From an uncultured Ignavibacteria bacterium (GTDB lineage Bacteria; Bacteroidota; Ignavibacteria; Tepidaquicellales; Tepidaquicellaceae), in contig CALJIG010000055.1 in the NCBI GenBank assembly GCA_937974175.1, forward strand, positions 1-64,000: DNA of 64,000 bases, in the 5' to 3' direction. The notes under the pieces were generated by a model. That model was not told the DNA's origin, searched no databases, and was given only the letters and a program-made list of their open reading frames with translations. Shown in pieces: positions 26,477 to 35,800 of this stretch (its first letter is position 1; every line of letters starts with the position of its first letter). The translations under genes and the position numbers were made by a program.

Positions 26477-27451
26477 TTAAGTAAAAGGATAATAATCTAT
26501 CTTCTCGTTGTATTTATTAAAGTGCTCAAGTATTGGTGAATATAATTGTATATGCGTATTCATACTTTCATCATATTCAACCAACTCACATTTATCTGTA
26601 TTTAATAAATCAGCAACTATCTTGCTTGTCATTTCGCTTTGATAAGGAATTCTGAAATCCAGCTCATTCCATTTCCATTCATCGGAATGCTTCTGCATCC
26701 AGATTTTTCCTTCAGACTCTCTCGAAACAATTTTGCACTTCTCGTTATTAATATAAATTACAGCCGGTGAATCTCCTCCATTATATGATGTAAACATTCC
26801 TGCGCTTCCATTTGCAAATTTCACAATAAGTGTTCCGTTAAACTCCCAGAAGCCTTCTCTTTTACTTGTTATAAATTTTTTATCAAGAAGAGAACAATCC
26901 ACAGTGAATTCTGTACACCCTGAAAGATAGACCATGTGATCAACGTAGTGTATAATATTCGACATTAACCTGTAATTACTGCCTGATACAAAGTACTGTA
27001 AATCAGTGTTTATAAAATCTTCTTTAATATCTCTATAGAAAGGCATTGTTCGCATGCTGCAGTTTACAAATGCTTTTATTTTCTTTTCATCGAGTAATTT
27101 TTTGAAAGAATGATAATCCTGCTCTTTGTTAAACAAGACTTTTTCCAAAAGAAAATTTTTCACATCAACTTTAGCAAGAAGTTTAGTAAGCGCTTCAAAT
27201 CTTGTATCGCAGGAAGATGCGCTTATAACTACATCAAAACTTTTATCGGTAAGCTCATCGACTGATTGATAATAACTTATTGTATGATTTCCTCCTTGTC
27301 CCGTAAACCCTTCGAATCTTTCTTTTGCAACATCAAGAGAATTTTGGAACGGATCAACGACACTAATTTTTAAATCATCCTGAACTAATTTTAATGCCTG
27401 CAAATGACGGCTGCCCAGCTGCCCTGCGCCTATTACTAAAACTGTTTTCAT
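26477..27451 (-). CDS. Gfo/Idh/MocA-like oxidoreductase with a variant EKV active-site motif
   Basis: A 324-residue protein beginning MKTVLVIGAGQLGSRHLQALK, a Rossmann fold of the Gfo/Idh/MocA family. The usual EKP motif is LLEKVLF here, so the Pro is replaced by Val while the Lys is kept. IIHYVDHMVYLSG supplies the candidate catalytic His. Its neighbours are the CBS-nucleotidyltransferase and NeuC/NeuB genes on one side and another Gfo/Idh gene on the other. It is likely part of making or modifying the nonulosonic acid precursor. The substrate is unknown. Confidence 0.75.
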   Translation of the reverse strand: MKTVLVIGAGQLGSRHLQALKLVQDDLKISVVDPFQNSLDVAKERFEGFTGQGGNHTISYYQSVDELTDKSFDVVISASSCDTRFEALTKLLAKVDVKNFLLEKVLFNKEQDYHSFKKLLDEKKIKAFVNCSMRTMPFYRDIKEDFINTDLQYFVSGSNYRLMSNIIHYVDHMVYLSGCTEFTVDCSLLDKKFITSKREGFWEFNGTLIVKFANGSAGMFTSYNGGDSPAVIYINNEKCKIVSRESEGKIWMQKHSDEWKWNELDFRIPYQSEMTSKIVADLLNTDKCELVEYDESMNTHIQLYSPILEHFNKYNEKIDYYPFT

Positions 27452-27464
27452 TTATTTTTTAAAT

Positions 27465-28538
27465 TTAAAAAGAAATTTTTTGTACTGCTTTTTTATACTC
27501 AGCCCACTCTCCTGTATCTATCCATGAGTTTTCGCTTATCGGATATACACCCACCTTACCTCCATTATTCTTTATCCTTTCCATAAAATCCGTCATATCA
27601 AAATGTGTATCCTGTGGAATAAGATTTATCATGTCAGGATTTAAAACATACATACCTGTATTAACTAGATAATTATATTCAGGCTTTTCATTTATTTTAA
27701 TTAAGCTTCCGCCGTTTTCTATTTCACAAATACCGTAAGGGATTTTGTAATTTTTTAAAGATGCTGCCAGAGTTAAATCAAAATTATTTTTTTTATGATA
27801 ATTTACAAAATCCGCATAATCGCAGTCAATAATTATATCACAATTAGTAATGATAACAGGTTCGGTAAATCTGTTTTTAAGTAGTATGATGCTGCCTGCA
27901 GTGCCGTAAGGTTTTTCTTCCAAAACAAATTCCACATTAAAAGCGGGTGCAAGTTCCTCAAAATACGATTTAATAATTTTTGATTTATGATTTAGAGTTA
28001 AATAAAAATTATTAATTCCATACTCTACAAATTTTTCAATAATTATTTCGATTATAGCTTTATCACCTATAGGAATTAACGGCTTTGGCAATATTTTTGT
28101 GAACGGATCTAATCTTGTTCCTTTACCGCCTGCCATAATAACAACATCGTTTGATAAAGTCTTCTTAGGCTTTGAGTGTTCTGAAGAGTCAAATATCTCT
28201 TCCCAGAATAATATATCAACTAAAATATTTTTTTCATTAACAACAGGGACTGCAGAAAGTTTCTTCTCTAATATTAAGCGCTTTATCTTTTCTATATCAT
28301 ATGGTTCAAGAATCTTGATAGGATTTTTATTGCAAACTTTTTCAACTGAAGTTTTGAAATCGCCATCCGATAGAATAAATCTTCTCATATCTCCGTCAGT
28401 CAGCGCACCAAATAACTCATTATTGTCATTTGTTACAAATAGTATTTTTTCGCCGCCTTCATCAAGTTTATTTATTGCGTCTTTTAAAGTCGAGTTGTAG
28501 TTTACAATATACTTTGATAATTTTAATTTATCGTTCAT
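27465..28538 (-). CDS. CBS-domain sugar-1-phosphate nucleotidyltransferase (PtmE-like)
   Basis: A 357-residue protein with two parts. Residues 1-120 are a CBS pair (VNYNSTLKDAINKLDEGG, LFGALTDGDMRRFIL, KKLSAVPVVNEKN). Residues 128-357 are a nucleotidyltransferase (MAGGKGTRLDPFTKILPKPLIPIG, ITNCDIIID, WIDTGEW). The same architecture occurs in PtmE of the Campylobacter legionaminic acid pathway, which activates glucosamine-1-phosphate with GTP. Its position 8 bp downstream of a neuC-type gene fits that role. Binding of nucleotides to the CBS pair could regulate the enzyme. Confidence 0.82.
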   Translation of the reverse strand: MNDKLKLSKYIVNYNSTLKDAINKLDEGGEKILFVTNDNNELFGALTDGDMRRFILSDGDFKTSVEKVCNKNPIKILEPYDIEKIKRLILEKKLSAVPVVNEKNILVDILFWEEIFDSSEHSKPKKTLSNDVVIMAGGKGTRLDPFTKILPKPLIPIGDKAIIEIIIEKFVEYGINNFYLTLNHKSKIIKSYFEELAPAFNVEFVLEEKPYGTAGSIILLKNRFTEPVIITNCDIIIDCDYADFVNYHKKNNFDLTLAASLKNYKIPYGICEIENGGSLIKINEKPEYNYLVNTGMYVLNPDMINLIPQDTHFDMTDFMERIKNNGGKVGVYPISENSWIDTGEWAEYKKAVQKISF

Positions 28539-28546
28539 TTGTCTTC

Positions 28547-29695
28547 CTAAATATCGTAGAATTTTTTTCTTGGAGATATATTACTGATGTTCTTTTTAAT
28601 AATGTTAATCATCTGAACGGCAGTGGTTCCGTTACCGTAAGGATTTTTACTAGTAACTGAATTTCTTTTTCTGCTTAGTGCTTTTTTTATCCCTGAAACT
28701 ATATCTGCTGTTTCACATTTTACATTTATAATACTTTCACCCATTATTCTTCCTTTTTGTCTCTCACCTATGTTTACTGTAGGTATTCCCATAAATGGGA
28801 CTTCAACAATTCCGCTCGAAGAATTACCGATAACTAAATCAACACACTTTAAAGTGGAAAGATATCTCTTCTGTCCAAGGTTTGTAAAAGCATAAACATT
28901 ATTTCTTGTAGCAGTAAACTTCTTTATCATTTCAATTATTTCTCTGCCACCTGTATCAGAATTCGGCATCGTGAAAATTATTTTTAAATCAGGGAATTTT
29001 TCTAACGCAGTAACTACTTTTAAAAATTGTTTCTTTGGCGATTCTTTATCTAATGTAACAGGATGAAATGTTACTAATGCAGTCTGTCCGTCAAAAGATA
29101 ATTTTAAATCTTTTTCCAATTCTTTCTTTGAAAGCAACTTCAAATTTTTGATATTATCTAATCCTAAAGCACCAACATTATATACAGTTTTCGGATTTTC
29201 ACCCAACTGAATTATTCTTTTTTTATAAACCTCCGTTGCAGCAAAATGAAGAGATGACATTTTTGTAATTGAATGACGAATCCCTTCATCAAAAGCGCCT
29301 TCTGTCGTTTCTCCCCCTGCAATATGCGCTATTGGAATATTCATCAGATATGCGCTCGTAGCAAGAGCCATCATTTCGTATCTATCGCCAAGAATTATTA
29401 ATAGATCCGGCTTCAGTCTTTTAAATACATCAGATGCCGTTATCATTGCAAGACCCACGGCCTTTACAATAGCAGTATCTGTATCAGCTGAAAGAAGCAT
29501 CTCAATTTTCTCGTTAACCTTGAAACCGTCTTTTGCTATTTCATTAACAGTCATTCCAAATTCCGGAGATAAATGCATAGCTGTAGCAACAATCTGAAGC
29601 TCAAGATTTTTATCTTTTTTAATAAGAGTCATCAACGGATTTAATAATCCGTATTCCGCTCTTGTACCTGTTGCTATGCAGATCTTCTTTTTCAT
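28547..29695 (-). CDS. neuC: Hydrolysing NDP-N-acetyl-sugar 2-epimerase (NeuC/LegG family)
   Basis: A 382-residue enzyme starting KKICIATGTRAEYGLL, with ILGDRYEMMA, HIAGGETTEGAFDE and the GNSSSGIVEVPFMGIPTVNIG loop of the hydrolysing epimerases. It releases the nucleotide while inverting C2, giving the ManNAc-type sugar used by NeuB. In a legionaminic acid pathway the substrate would be the 2,4-diacetamido-trideoxy sugar nucleotide (LegG role); the legB and legC genes nearby favour that. The ATG overlaps the neuB stop (ATGA). Confidence 0.9.
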   Translation of the reverse strand: MKKKICIATGTRAEYGLLNPLMTLIKKDKNLELQIVATAMHLSPEFGMTVNEIAKDGFKVNEKIEMLLSADTDTAIVKAVGLAMITASDVFKRLKPDLLIILGDRYEMMALATSAYLMNIPIAHIAGGETTEGAFDEGIRHSITKMSSLHFAATEVYKKRIIQLGENPKTVYNVGALGLDNIKNLKLLSKKELEKDLKLSFDGQTALVTFHPVTLDKESPKKQFLKVVTALEKFPDLKIIFTMPNSDTGGREIIEMIKKFTATRNNVYAFTNLGQKRYLSTLKCVDLVIGNSSSGIVEVPFMGIPTVNIGERQKGRIMGESIINVKCETADIVSGIKKALSRKRNSVTSKNPYGNGTTAVQMINIIKKNISNISPRKKFYDI

Positions 29696-30696
29696 AACTC
29701 TATAAACTCATCTTTCAGGAATTTTCTCTTTGCTTTTTTGCCGACAACTTCATTCCATCTCATAGGATTTATTCCTGAACCCGGTCTCTTCACAATCAAA
29801 TTTTCATTTGTAAAAACATCGCCTTCCTCTATATCGTGCGCAGCTAAAATACTTTTTCGCGCTATTACAATATTTTTTTCTTCAGAGGCAGCAATTTGCT
29901 TATCCCCGTCTCCCATTGCTAAATCTACGTTACGGATACATCTTATCATTTCAGCAAGTTCATGCGGCTCTAACGATGCAACATGATCGGGACCTTCCAT
30001 TTTATTATCCAGAGTAAAATGCTTTTCAATTACGGTTGCCCCCATTGCTGCTGCTGCAATGGAAATTTCAATTCCTTTTGTATGATCGGAATAACCGATG
30101 TTAACTCCAAAAGTTTCTTTTAATGTAAGCATCGCTTTCAGATTTACTTCTTCTAAAGGAGCAGGATATTCAGTGGTACAATGAAGCAGTGTAATCTTTT
30201 CTTTATTTGTTCCTGAAGAAACAATTAAATTCAAACACTCTTCAACATCTTTAAGCGTTGACATACCTGTAGAAATAATCACATTCATATTTTGTTCACC
30301 TATTCTTTTCAGGTAAGGATAATTAGTAATCTCCCCTGAAGGTATCTTCATAAATTTCATTTCAAAGCTAAGCAGCAGCTCCAATGATTTCATATCAAAA
30401 GGAGTTGATAAGAACATTATATTATTCTTTTGGCAATACTCTTTTAATTCTTTATAAGCACTTAAAGGCAAATGAATTTTCTTTGCCATTTCTATCTGCG
30501 AACCCGATTCACCCGTATTTGTAATTTGATACTCAGCCTTCGTTGCATATTCAGTCATTACAAGTTCAGGTACTGCCGTCTGAAACTTTACTGCATTTGC
30601 TCCGGCTTTTACAGCTTCATCAATTAATTTATAAGCGAGTTCTATATTTCCGTTATGATTTACTCCCGCTTCTGCTATAATAAAAGTCTTCTTCAT
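29692..30696 (-). CDS. neuB: N-acetylneuraminate/legionaminate synthase (NeuB/LegI family)
   Basis: A 334-residue synthase that condenses phosphoenolpyruvate with an N-acyl mannosamine-type sugar to give a nine-carbon keto acid. Residues 1-260 form the TIM barrel (IIAEAGVNHNGN, AVKFQTA, KIPSGEITNYP, GYSDHTKGIE, EKHFTLDN). Residues 275-334 form the antifreeze-like SAF domain. Length and motifs are complete. With legB and legC in the same block the product is more likely legionaminic acid-like than sialic acid. It overlaps both neighbours by 4 bases (ATGA), so it is tightly coupled. Confidence 0.93.
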   Translation of the reverse strand: MKKTFIIAEAGVNHNGNIELAYKLIDEAVKAGANAVKFQTAVPELVMTEYATKAEYQITNTGESGSQIEMAKKIHLPLSAYKELKEYCQKNNIMFLSTPFDMKSLELLLSFEMKFMKIPSGEITNYPYLKRIGEQNMNVIISTGMSTLKDVEECLNLIVSSGTNKEKITLLHCTTEYPAPLEEVNLKAMLTLKETFGVNIGYSDHTKGIEISIAAAAMGATVIEKHFTLDNKMEGPDHVASLEPHELAEMIRCIRNVDLAMGDGDKQIAASEEKNIVIARKSILAAHDIEEGDVFTNENLIVKRPGSGINPMRWNEVVGKKAKRKFLKDEFIEL

Positions 30697-31328
30697 AATT
30701 CTGCTATATCAAGAATTTCGTATAATTTTTTGTAATCTGTATTTAACAAAAATTTAATACCGAGCTTTTCACAAGCGCCGTCTTTCTCTATTGAATCACC
30801 AATGTAAATCATTTCTTCCGGCTTTATCTCAAAATAATTTAACACCGTTTCAAAAATTTTTAAATCAGGTTTTCTCATCGGAGGATTGAACTCATCAGAT
30901 ATATAAATTCTATCAAACTGATTTCCTAAATTCAACAATTCAATTTTATTTCTCTGAATCTTAACACCTCCGTTTGTAATCAAAACTACCTTATAACTTT
31001 TTTCTTTAACTCGACTGAGTAAAGGCTTTACCCATTCAAAAGTTCTTAATATGGAATCAGGCTTATGATTTCTGTAAAAAGGAAGTAACTTATCTTTTAC
31101 AAACTCATCCCAGCCCATTGGCAGTTCAAAACCGCTGTTAACAATTGCCTTATCAAACAACTTTTCAAAATCTTTCGCATCAAAGAGTTTCTGCATTTCA
31201 GCAAAAACTTTTTCTTTATCGAATCTGAATTTATATTCAATAGATTTTGCGATAGCATCAAACAAAACCTTTTCATATTCCCAATGTGAATACAGTGTGT
31301 CATCTAAATCAAAACCTATAACTTTCAA
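30693..31328 (-). CDS. HAD-superfamily hydrolase
   Basis: A 211-residue HAD phosphatase-type protein. Motif I is GFDLDDTLYSH (nucleophile Asp7, acid/base Asp9), motif II is VLITNGG, and motif IV is YIGDSIEKDG. The helical cap between motifs I and II is of the type found in small-molecule phosphatases. It overlaps neuB downstream and the ATP-grasp gene upstream by 4 bases each, so all three are co-translated. It may remove a phosphate from a precursor, or serve the ATP-grasp enzyme. The start is TTG (TTGA overlap). Confidence 0.8.
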   Translation of the reverse strand: MKVIGFDLDDTLYSHWEYEKVLFDAIAKSIEYKFRFDKEKVFAEMQKLFDAKDFEKLFDKAIVNSGFELPMGWDEFVKDKLLPFYRNHKPDSILRTFEWVKPLLSRVKEKSYKVVLITNGGVKIQRNKIELLNLGNQFDRIYISDEFNPPMRKPDLKIFETVLNYFEIKPEEMIYIGDSIEKDGACEKLGIKFLLNTDYKKLYEILDIAEL

Positions 31329-32311
31329 ACTAAATCTAAAAGTTTATCTGTGTAAACGGCTTTATCATATCTTAGCATATAAAAATCTTCTTTGTATCTT
31401 GAGTCACCAATATTTTCATAAGGAATTTTATTCATGTAACTCTTAATATGCTGAATTAAATTAGCTCCGGCTTTGTGTGCAAGCGGATATCCGCCGCCAA
31501 AACGTGGATTAATTTCTCCAAGGTAAACTTTATCATTTTTAACCATTACCTGAATATTCACAACGCCTAATATCTTCAAGTCTCCCACAACTTTTCTTAC
31601 TAACTCTGTAACCTTGGGAAGATTTACTGTAATTCCTTTCTCAACTTCACCGCCGCGAGTACTTATTCTTTTTCGCTGACAATACTCGACAATATTACCA
31701 TTACCATCTCCGAACAAATCAACAGTTACTTCAAAATCAAAATCTATATACTTCTGAACCAAGTATGCATCTGGATTCAATCCAAACCTAATAATCATCG
31801 GCTTTAAGACCTCAAGATGAACTTTATGAATTCCTTTTGAAGAAGATCCTGTAGCAGGCTTTAATATATATTGGACATATTCTAACGAATCTTCATCATT
31901 AAAAAAATCATTTAATCTCCATGTTTCGGGTAAATCTATTCCTGAATTTTTGAATCTAGTGTATGTTAAGTACTTATCATTCGATAGCTCAACCACATCA
32001 TAATCAGGCACCCATACCTGAACCCCAATCTCTTCAAATCTTTTTTTATTTTTTGCAAAGAGTGGCAGCTCAGGATCTAGTAATGGAATAACAAACTCCG
32101 GTCTTTCCTTCCTACAAACTTCAATTACTTCATCAACATAGTGCTCATCTATCTTTAACGGCACTTCATAAACTCTGTCAAGAATATATGCAGCAGGAGA
32201 AGTTTTAAATGCATCTGCGCCGATGAATTCATAATCGCTAAATTCTTCTTTGAAAAAATTTACAAGTTCAAACCTTCTTCCGGGAGATGTAAATAAAATT
32301 TTCTTTGCCAA
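31325..32311 (-). CDS. ATP-grasp family ligase (CarB-like)
   Basis: A 328-residue ATP-grasp protein. The pre-ATP-grasp part starts KILFTSPGRRFELVNFF. The nucleotide-binding part has YILKPATGSSSKGIHKV and the metal-binding end YLGEINPRFGGGYPLAHKAGANL. Enzymes of this fold form amide or similar bonds through an acyl-phosphate, so it may attach an amino acid or other carboxylate to an amino sugar. The substrate is unknown. It lies between the amidotransferase gene (5-bp gap) and the HAD gene (4-bp overlap). TTG start. Confidence 0.8.
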   Translation of the reverse strand: MAKKILFTSPGRRFELVNFFKEEFSDYEFIGADAFKTSPAAYILDRVYEVPLKIDEHYVDEVIEVCRKERPEFVIPLLDPELPLFAKNKKRFEEIGVQVWVPDYDVVELSNDKYLTYTRFKNSGIDLPETWRLNDFFNDEDSLEYVQYILKPATGSSSKGIHKVHLEVLKPMIIRFGLNPDAYLVQKYIDFDFEVTVDLFGDGNGNIVEYCQRKRISTRGGEVEKGITVNLPKVTELVRKVVGDLKILGVVNIQVMVKNDKVYLGEINPRFGGGYPLAHKAGANLIQHIKSYMNKIPYENIGDSRYKEDFYMLRYDKAVYTDKLLDLV

Positions 32312-32316
32312 AATTA

Positions 32317-33546
32317 TTAGTCGTCTAAACCTGTTTTATTGACAGTGTGTCTTAGCTTCCAGTTACCTTCAGCATCTTTTCCCCATAAATGCGGTGAACG
32401 AAATTTATCAGCAAGCTCAAAAAATCTTTCTTCCGTCATTCCTATGTGCTCCATAATATCTTTGAAATATCTGTCAGGAAATTCGCCGTCAAATTTTCTT
32501 ACTAATGCAAGCCCTTCTTCTCTTGTTAAATGCTTATTTCTTATTTCCTGTGATGCATCATATGTAGTTCTTCCAATTCCGAATTTTATAAAGGTTGTGT
32601 AGTAATGTAAATCGTCAATCTTATCATCGATGCTGTTATATTTAGAGTATGTACCTTGTGTTCTGAACGGGCGGGCTTTAAATCCTGTATGCTCAACAGC
32701 ATGATAATAAACTTCCTGTGGAACCCACTTTAAATAATACCCAAGATAATGGACTTCTATTTTGGATTTTTCAAGCTGCTCATGGTCAGCAGGTAAGAAC
32801 GTCATAAGGTCGGCAAGAGTCACATTATATTTTTCCATAAGCTCTTCTATAGATACTCCGGCAAGATACATATCTTTTAAATGAGTCATACTGAAATATG
32901 ATTTGTCTCTCAATGATGATGCATCATCAGCTATAGGATTACCATATTCAGCTTCGTTTTCACCATAGAATATAAGTGGTATATCGTAATTGATTGCAAT
33001 CTTCGGAGCAAGATTTTTTTGCCCGAGTATAAAAGTCTGGAATGGGTGAAACAAATTTTCAATTGAAAGTTTTGTTAACAGCTTCATAACTCTACCGTTC
33101 TGTTTGAACATAAGATTATCAAAGCCGCCAATCTCAACCCAGTTTTTCCAGTTTTGATATCCATAGTCAGTATATAAAATAGGAGGCCAGGTTATAGTCA
33201 GAGGATTCATCCCGTATTTATACTTTAACATCCATGATTGATATGCGCTGTCTTTTCCGCCGCTGCCCGGGACTATACAATCATACTTGCCGTCGTTTCT
33301 TCTGTGCTTATCAAGGAGTTTTAAAAGCTCCTGTTCTCTTTTTTCCCAGTCAATATTTTCTTTTCCTTCATTCACTCTGCAAGCATCGCAAATTCCGTCT
33401 TCACCAATATTGAGAGTAGTCTTTTTACTTTCAATAGTGTGTTTGAATTCCGGGGTTGATGCCGGGCGCTGATTAGACATAACGCACTTCTTACAGAATT
33501 TTACTTCTTCCGGTAATCCATAATATGTTTCTAATTTCTTACTCAT
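32317..33546 (-). CDS. wbpG: N-acetyl sugar amidotransferase (WbpG/PseA family)
   Basis: A 409-residue ATP-dependent amidotransferase. It has four zinc-type cysteines (18, 21, 53, 56) and a PP-loop SGGKDS at 95-100. TIGR-type motifs include PLTITWPPILYTDYG and YGENEAEYGNP. In the WbpG, PtmG and PseA systems this enzyme converts an N-acetyl group into an acetamidino group, with ammonia delivered by HisH/HisF-like partners. Those partners follow directly upstream (11-bp gap), so the three probably form one complex acting on the nonulosonic acid or the diacetamido-uronic acid. Confidence 0.92.
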   Translation of the reverse strand: MSKKLETYYGLPEEVKFCKKCVMSNQRPASTPEFKHTIESKKTTLNIGEDGICDACRVNEGKENIDWEKREQELLKLLDKHRRNDGKYDCIVPGSGGKDSAYQSWMLKYKYGMNPLTITWPPILYTDYGYQNWKNWVEIGGFDNLMFKQNGRVMKLLTKLSIENLFHPFQTFILGQKNLAPKIAINYDIPLIFYGENEAEYGNPIADDASSLRDKSYFSMTHLKDMYLAGVSIEELMEKYNVTLADLMTFLPADHEQLEKSKIEVHYLGYYLKWVPQEVYYHAVEHTGFKARPFRTQGTYSKYNSIDDKIDDLHYYTTFIKFGIGRTTYDASQEIRNKHLTREEGLALVRKFDGEFPDRYFKDIMEHIGMTEERFFELADKFRSPHLWGKDAEGNWKLRHTVNKTGLDD

Positions 33547-33557
33547 TAAATTATAAT

Positions 33558-34238
33558 TTAAATTTTTTCTTTATTCTTTTGAATTTCAGAACTCCAGTTC
33601 TTGTAAACTTTTATTCCTTCTGTTCCGCTTTTTTCAGGATGAAACTGAAAAGCTGTGATATTATTTTTTTTAACTCCTGAACAATACTCTACACCTTCAT
33701 AGTTAGTCATAGTTAAAATATCTTTTTCATTGGTAGGTTTTACATAGTATGAATGCACAAAATACATAAACTCTTTTGAAGTAGTATCTTTTAAAATTGA
33801 ATTACTCCAGTGATTTTCATTCTTAGATTCATAAATGTGATTCCATCCTATCTGAGGAACTTTCAGAATTTTTCCATCTGAAGTGGTATTAGGAAACTTA
33901 ACAACATTTCCTTCTACTAAATTTAGTCCTTTGGAATATCCGAACTCTTCACTCTCTGTAAATAATAATTGTAAACCAAGACAAATTCCAAGGAAGGGTT
34001 TACCCGATGAAACAAAATCTTTTATTGGGGAAACTAAGTCTAACTTGTTAAGATTATCCATACAATTTCCAAATGCACCAACTCCGGGAAGTATTGCAGC
34101 ATCGGAATTCAATATTACATCTTTATCTTTTGTAATTATGGAATTCAATCCTACATATTTGCAAGCATGGTCAACGCTGAACATGTTTCCCATTTCATAA
34201 TCTATTATTGCTACCTGAAATTTCCTGTCTTCATTCAT
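33558..34238 (-). CDS. hisH: HisH-like glutaminase subunit serving the sugar amidotransferase
   Basis: A 226-residue class I glutamine amidotransferase. The triad is visible: Cys86 in GICLGLQLLF, and His200 and Glu202 in FQFHPEKSG. In histidine biosynthesis HisH feeds ammonia to HisF. Here the gene lies between a WbpG-type gene and a HisF-like gene in a polysaccharide locus, with no other his genes, so it should supply ammonia for sugar amidination. ATG start overlapping the hisF stop (ATGA). Confidence 0.9.
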   Translation of the reverse strand: MNEDRKFQVAIIDYEMGNMFSVDHACKYVGLNSIITKDKDVILNSDAAILPGVGAFGNCMDNLNKLDLVSPIKDFVSSGKPFLGICLGLQLLFTESEEFGYSKGLNLVEGNVVKFPNTTSDGKILKVPQIGWNHIYESKNENHWSNSILKDTTSKEFMYFVHSYYVKPTNEKDILTMTNYEGVEYCSGVKKNNITAFQFHPEKSGTEGIKVYKNWSSEIQKNKEKI

Positions 34239-35086
34239 TGTGTATACCTGCAGTCTATTCCGTTTTCATTTAAATATTTTTTTATGTCCTGTATTTCTGC
34301 TTTATCTATTTTGCCGAATGTCTTACCGCTGTTTATAAATGTCACGTTTCCTTCGGCGGAAAATTCATTTACTGATTTATTTTTGGCGGCATAATTATAA
34401 TGCAGCATCGACGCTGCACAAACCGCCTCTGCATGCCCGTCTTCAATTACTTCTTTAAAGTGTTCAAGTTTTCCTGGACCACCATGCGCTATTACAGGAA
34501 TTTTTACACTGTCAGAAATCTTTCTGGTAAGTTCTATATCAAATCCTTCGCCTGTTCCTTCTTTATCTACCGATGTAACAATCAGTTCGCCTGCACCAAG
34601 TTCTTCTGCGCGCTGTGCCCATTCAAAAGCATCAACACCTGTATATTCACGGGCATTATCTGTATAGCATAAATATTTTCCGTCGTTCTGTTTTATTGCT
34701 TCAATAGCAATAACTATTGTAGAGGAACCGAAGGCTTCTGAAGCCTGTCTGATAATTTCAGGATTTTTAATTGCCGCGGTATTCAAAGAAACTTTATCAG
34801 CGCCGTATCTTAATACTTCAGTAATATCTTCAATAGTTCTTAAACCCCCGCCGACTGTTAAGGGAATGAAAATTTCATTAGCAGTTCTTGTAATAATATC
34901 TTTCAGGCTGTTTCTATCATACAAGCTCGCAACAACATCCATATATAATAATTCGTCAGCGCCGTTCTCGTAATAATATGAAGCGAAGTCCTCCGGTTTT
35001 CCCATTACTCTTAGTCCTTCAAGATGAATTCCCTTTACTAAGTTAGGTCCTTTTATATCAAGTCTTGCTATTATTCTGTGATTCAA
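34235..35086 (-). CDS. hisF: HisF-like cyclase-fold subunit, with Glu at the second catalytic Asp position
   Basis: A 283-residue TIM barrel of the HisF family, somewhat longer than a standard HisF. The first catalytic Asp is kept (Asp10 in ARLDIKG). The second, Asp130 of Thermotoga HisF in an AIDAK context, is Glu129 here (IAIEAIKQ). The phosphate-binding VGGGLRT, TSVDKEGTGEG and AHGGPGK loops remain. An extension near residues 230-255 adds to the usual length. It probably works as the ammonia channel for the WbpG-type enzyme rather than as imidazole-glycerol-phosphate synthase. TTG start. Confidence 0.88.
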   Translation of the reverse strand: MNHRIIARLDIKGPNLVKGIHLEGLRVMGKPEDFASYYYENGADELLYMDVVASLYDRNSLKDIITRTANEIFIPLTVGGGLRTIEDITEVLRYGADKVSLNTAAIKNPEIIRQASEAFGSSTIVIAIEAIKQNDGKYLCYTDNAREYTGVDAFEWAQRAEELGAGELIVTSVDKEGTGEGFDIELTRKISDSVKIPVIAHGGPGKLEHFKEVIEDGHAEAVCAASMLHYNYAAKNKSVNEFSAEGNVTFINSGKTFGKIDKAEIQDIKKYLNENGIDCRYTQ

Positions 35087-35092
35087 ATATTC

Positions 35093-35797
35093 TTAAACTA
35101 ATTTATTTTTATAGTAGAGTTCTGCAATTTTTAAATCCATAGGTTCATCAATATCGATTGATGAATAATATGGCATTATGTAACTCAAAGTTTTTGGTGT
35201 TTGAAATGTTTTGTACTTTTCAAAATTATTTATGTTAATCAAATATATCGCGCCGTTTATATAGTATGTAACCGGAATATCCTGTCTTCTTTTCTCGCTC
35301 TTTACATTAAATAAATTTTCAACAAAGCCATCTGCACTAATTTTTCTTGAAAGATAAGGACTTTTAATATTTTCAGTTACAGATATTAATGAAAGCGCTT
35401 TCTCGCTTCCTAAGAATTTTTTTATGGAACTATCGATATGTTCAGATTTTCTGAATGGAGATGTCGGCTGCAATAACAGCAACGTATCATAGTCGTTTCC
35501 GCTTTTTTTCATCCAATCTATAAAATGCAGAATTACATCGGTACTCGTCGCTTTATCTGAGGATAAATTTTTCGGTCTTTTAAACGGAACTTCAACAGGA
35601 AATTTTTTTACTGAACTAATTATCTCATCATTATCTGTTGATAAAAAAATCTTATCGACGTATTTGGATTTCATGGCGCTCTCAACTGTCCAATGAATTA
35701 AAGGCTTTCCGCAAAGTTTTGTAATATTTTTCTTCGGAATTCCTTTAGAGCCTCCCCTTGCAGTTATTAACGCAGCTATTTTTTTCCCTTTGTACAA
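35093..35797 (-). CDS. neuA: CMP-nonulosonic acid cytidylyltransferase (NeuA/LegF family)
   Basis: A 234-residue activating enzyme that would join CMP to the nine-carbon sugar. It starts IAALITARGGSKGIPKKN, the P-loop-like signature of CMP-sugar synthetases. Further motifs are LLLLQPTSPFR and the YYINGAIYLI and SIDIDEPMDLKIAE regions with the metal-binding Asp residues. The start is TTG, three codons before the conserved strand, with no Met nearby. It sits between legC and hisF with gaps of 3 and 6 bp. Whether the substrate is legionaminic, pseudaminic or neuraminic acid cannot be read directly. Confidence 0.9.
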   Translation of the reverse strand: MYKGKKIAALITARGGSKGIPKKNITKLCGKPLIHWTVESAMKSKYVDKIFLSTDNDEIISSVKKFPVEVPFKRPKNLSSDKATSTDVILHFIDWMKKSGNDYDTLLLLQPTSPFRKSEHIDSSIKKFLGSEKALSLISVTENIKSPYLSRKISADGFVENLFNVKSEKRRQDIPVTYYINGAIYLININNFEKYKTFQTPKTLSYIMPYYSSIDIDEPMDLKIAELYYKNKLV

Positions 35798-35800
35798 ATA

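Noticed and set aside
33558..35086. hisH and hisF as histidine biosynthesis genes
   Set aside because: No other his gene is present, a WbpG-type gene adjoins them, and the HisF-like protein has Glu in place of the second catalytic Asp. Ammonia supply for sugar amidation is more likely.
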